64,000 nucleotides of DNA from Blautia coccoides (GTDB lineage: Bacteria; Bacillota; Clostridia; Lachnospirales; Lachnospiraceae), in NCBI RefSeq assembly GCF_034355335.1, contig NZ_CP136422.1, positions 511,001 to 575,000 on the forward strand, given 5' to 3'. Each line of letters begins with the position of its first letter. Position 1 is the stretch's first letter. The translations under genes were made by a program, and so were the position numbers. Below the pieces are notes generated by a model, which saw only the letters and a program-made list of their open reading frames with translations, was not told the DNA's origin and did not search any database. Below, one piece after another: positions 63,231 through 64,000 of this stretch.

Positions 63231-64000
63231 TGTTTGATATGGAAGCGCGTCACGTGATAGAAGCTTTGCGCTCGGGGATCCCTTCCAGGGCAGTGGGACA
63301 GTATTTTTCTGAGGCACGGCCTAAGATCATGAAGGAAATATCCCAGGAAATGGACAGGGTATGTGAGACCGGAAAATCTTCCGGCAAAATAATCGCAGGA
63401 AAATACGGAGAGGGAAAGACCCATCTGCTGAACACAGTCTTCAATCTGGCCCATTCCAACAATATGGTAGTTTCCTATCTGTCACTGAGTAAGGAGGCAC
63501 CCTTTGACAAGCTTTATCTCCTGTACCAGAAGCTGGTGAACAATACATATCTGCCAAAACGTCTGCAGCCGGGATTTATTCAGGAGCTGGAAAAGATGAC
63601 GCCCAACAGCCCTCTTGCCAGTGAAATGCAGCTCTATGGGGGAAAGGAACTGGAGACGGATAAGTTATATTACCTTCTCAAGTCTTATCTGAATACAGAG
63701 GACCAGGATGAAAAATTTCTGCTGCAGGCAGATCTGGAGGGGGATTTTATTACGAATGCGTCCCTGCGCCAGATTTACCGGAGGATTTTTCAGCAGAGAG
63801 TAAAATATAATGTAAACTTCAGCAAGACGAAGCATGCAATGGATTATTTTGACTTTTTAAGCCATTTGTTTGTGAAAATGGGGTATAATGGCTGGGTGAT
63901 CCTTTTTGATGAGACGGAACTGATCGGACGGCTGGGTAAAAAGACAAGATTAAAAGCCTACAGAAATATGGGTGAGTTTCTGCTTCCGGGGAGCCGTCTG
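63227..64000 (+). CDS. P-loop ATPase 2 (BrxD/DUF2791 family), 3' end missing
   Basis: 258 codons, open to the end of the window. The N-terminus HVIEALRSGIPSRAVGQYFS is the typical DUF2791 opening. Walker A is AGKYGEGKTHLLNTV, then YLSLSKEAPFDKLYLLYQKL, and Walker B is GWVILFDETELIGRLGKKT, followed by AYRNMGEFLLPGS as in BREX ATP-binding BrxD proteins. The start overlaps the stop of ATPase 1. A TerB-domain gene or other partner might follow outside the window. Confidence 0.8.
   Translation, partial: MMFDMEARHVIEALRSGIPSRAVGQYFSEARPKIMKEISQEMDRVCETGKSSGKIIAGKYGEGKTHLLNTVFNLAHSNNMVVSYLSLSKEAPFDKLYLLYQKLVNNTYLPKRLQPGFIQELEKMTPNSPLASEMQLYGGKELETDKLYYLLKSYLNTEDQDEKFLLQADLEGDFITNASLRQIYRRIFQQRVKYNVNFSKTKHAMDYFDFLSHLFVKMGYNGWVILFDETELIGRLGKKTRLKAYRNMGEFLLPGSRL

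Noticed and set aside
1..64000. CRISPR array, tRNA or rRNA genes
   Set aside because: No regularly spaced repeats of 25-40 bp and no tRNA or rRNA signatures were noticed on either strand.

Overview
The window looks like a chromosomal segment of a Gram-positive anaerobic gut Firmicute of the Lachnospiraceae type (Blautia-like is my guess; the genus is not proven). Reasons: strong AGGAGG-type ribosome sites, a Clostridia-style core gene set (aroC, ansA, ddl, murF, class I aminotransferase, L,D-transpeptidase, OmpR-type two-component pairs), a choline-binding-repeat exoenzyme, and IS families (IS1182, IS66, IS21, ISL3) common in that group. There are no rRNA, tRNA or CRISPR features.

Layout. 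1-2.4 kb: end of a sugar ABC permease and a family 2 glycosidase, followed by an IS1182-type element. 4.5-13.1 kb: two two-component systems, chorismate synthase, asparaginase, a DUF1294 protein and a PepSY lipoprotein behind probable OmpR-type boxes. 13.2-29 kb: an RNA methyltransferase, a 102-bp MITE-like repeat, a Ca2+-type P-ATPase, an aminotransferase, an L,D-transpeptidase, a 1499-residue secreted GH16 enzyme with a divergent AraC regulator, then ddl-murF.

29.4-47.8 kb: an exopolysaccharide (EPS) locus, strongly AT-rich from about 34.5 kb on and probably acquired. It opens with a tyrosine recombinase flanked by 21-bp direct repeats, and a TnpB-family protein in which all three RuvC catalytic carboxylates are replaced (Q207, P302, F380). 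Then come a structured intergenic stretch, a CapD/PglF-like sugar-nucleotide dehydratase, two paralogous structured leader RNAs each with a TATAAT box, a graveyard of DegT aminotransferase fragments around one intact copy, an initiating phosphoglycosyltransferase, two GT2 enzymes, a pyruvyltransferase, a radical SAM protein, a Wzy-like polymerase, a Wzx flippase, an anchored beta-propeller-like protein and a UDP-sugar dehydrogenase. Dehydratase plus aminotransferase plus phosphoglycosyltransferase suggests an amino-trideoxyhexose as the first sugar.

47.9-58.4 kb: a nested pile of insertion sequences. Its order can be read from target duplications: IS66 (TTTCCAGA), ISL3 split by IS21 (TATAAT), a 42-bp IS66 relic, and a second IS21 split by a second IS66 (TGAAAAAT). 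The pile truncates an ABC transporter ATPase gene.

59.3-64 kb: an SF2 helicase (minus strand) and, divergently, a coiled-coil protein and two P-loop ATPases of the BrxD/DUF2791 type. This resembles Shango/BREX-related antiphage systems; the last gene runs off the window.

The best candidates for an undescribed system are the recombinase plus nuclease-dead TnpB pair at the head of the EPS locus, and the duplicated leader RNA with two mutually exclusive helices.
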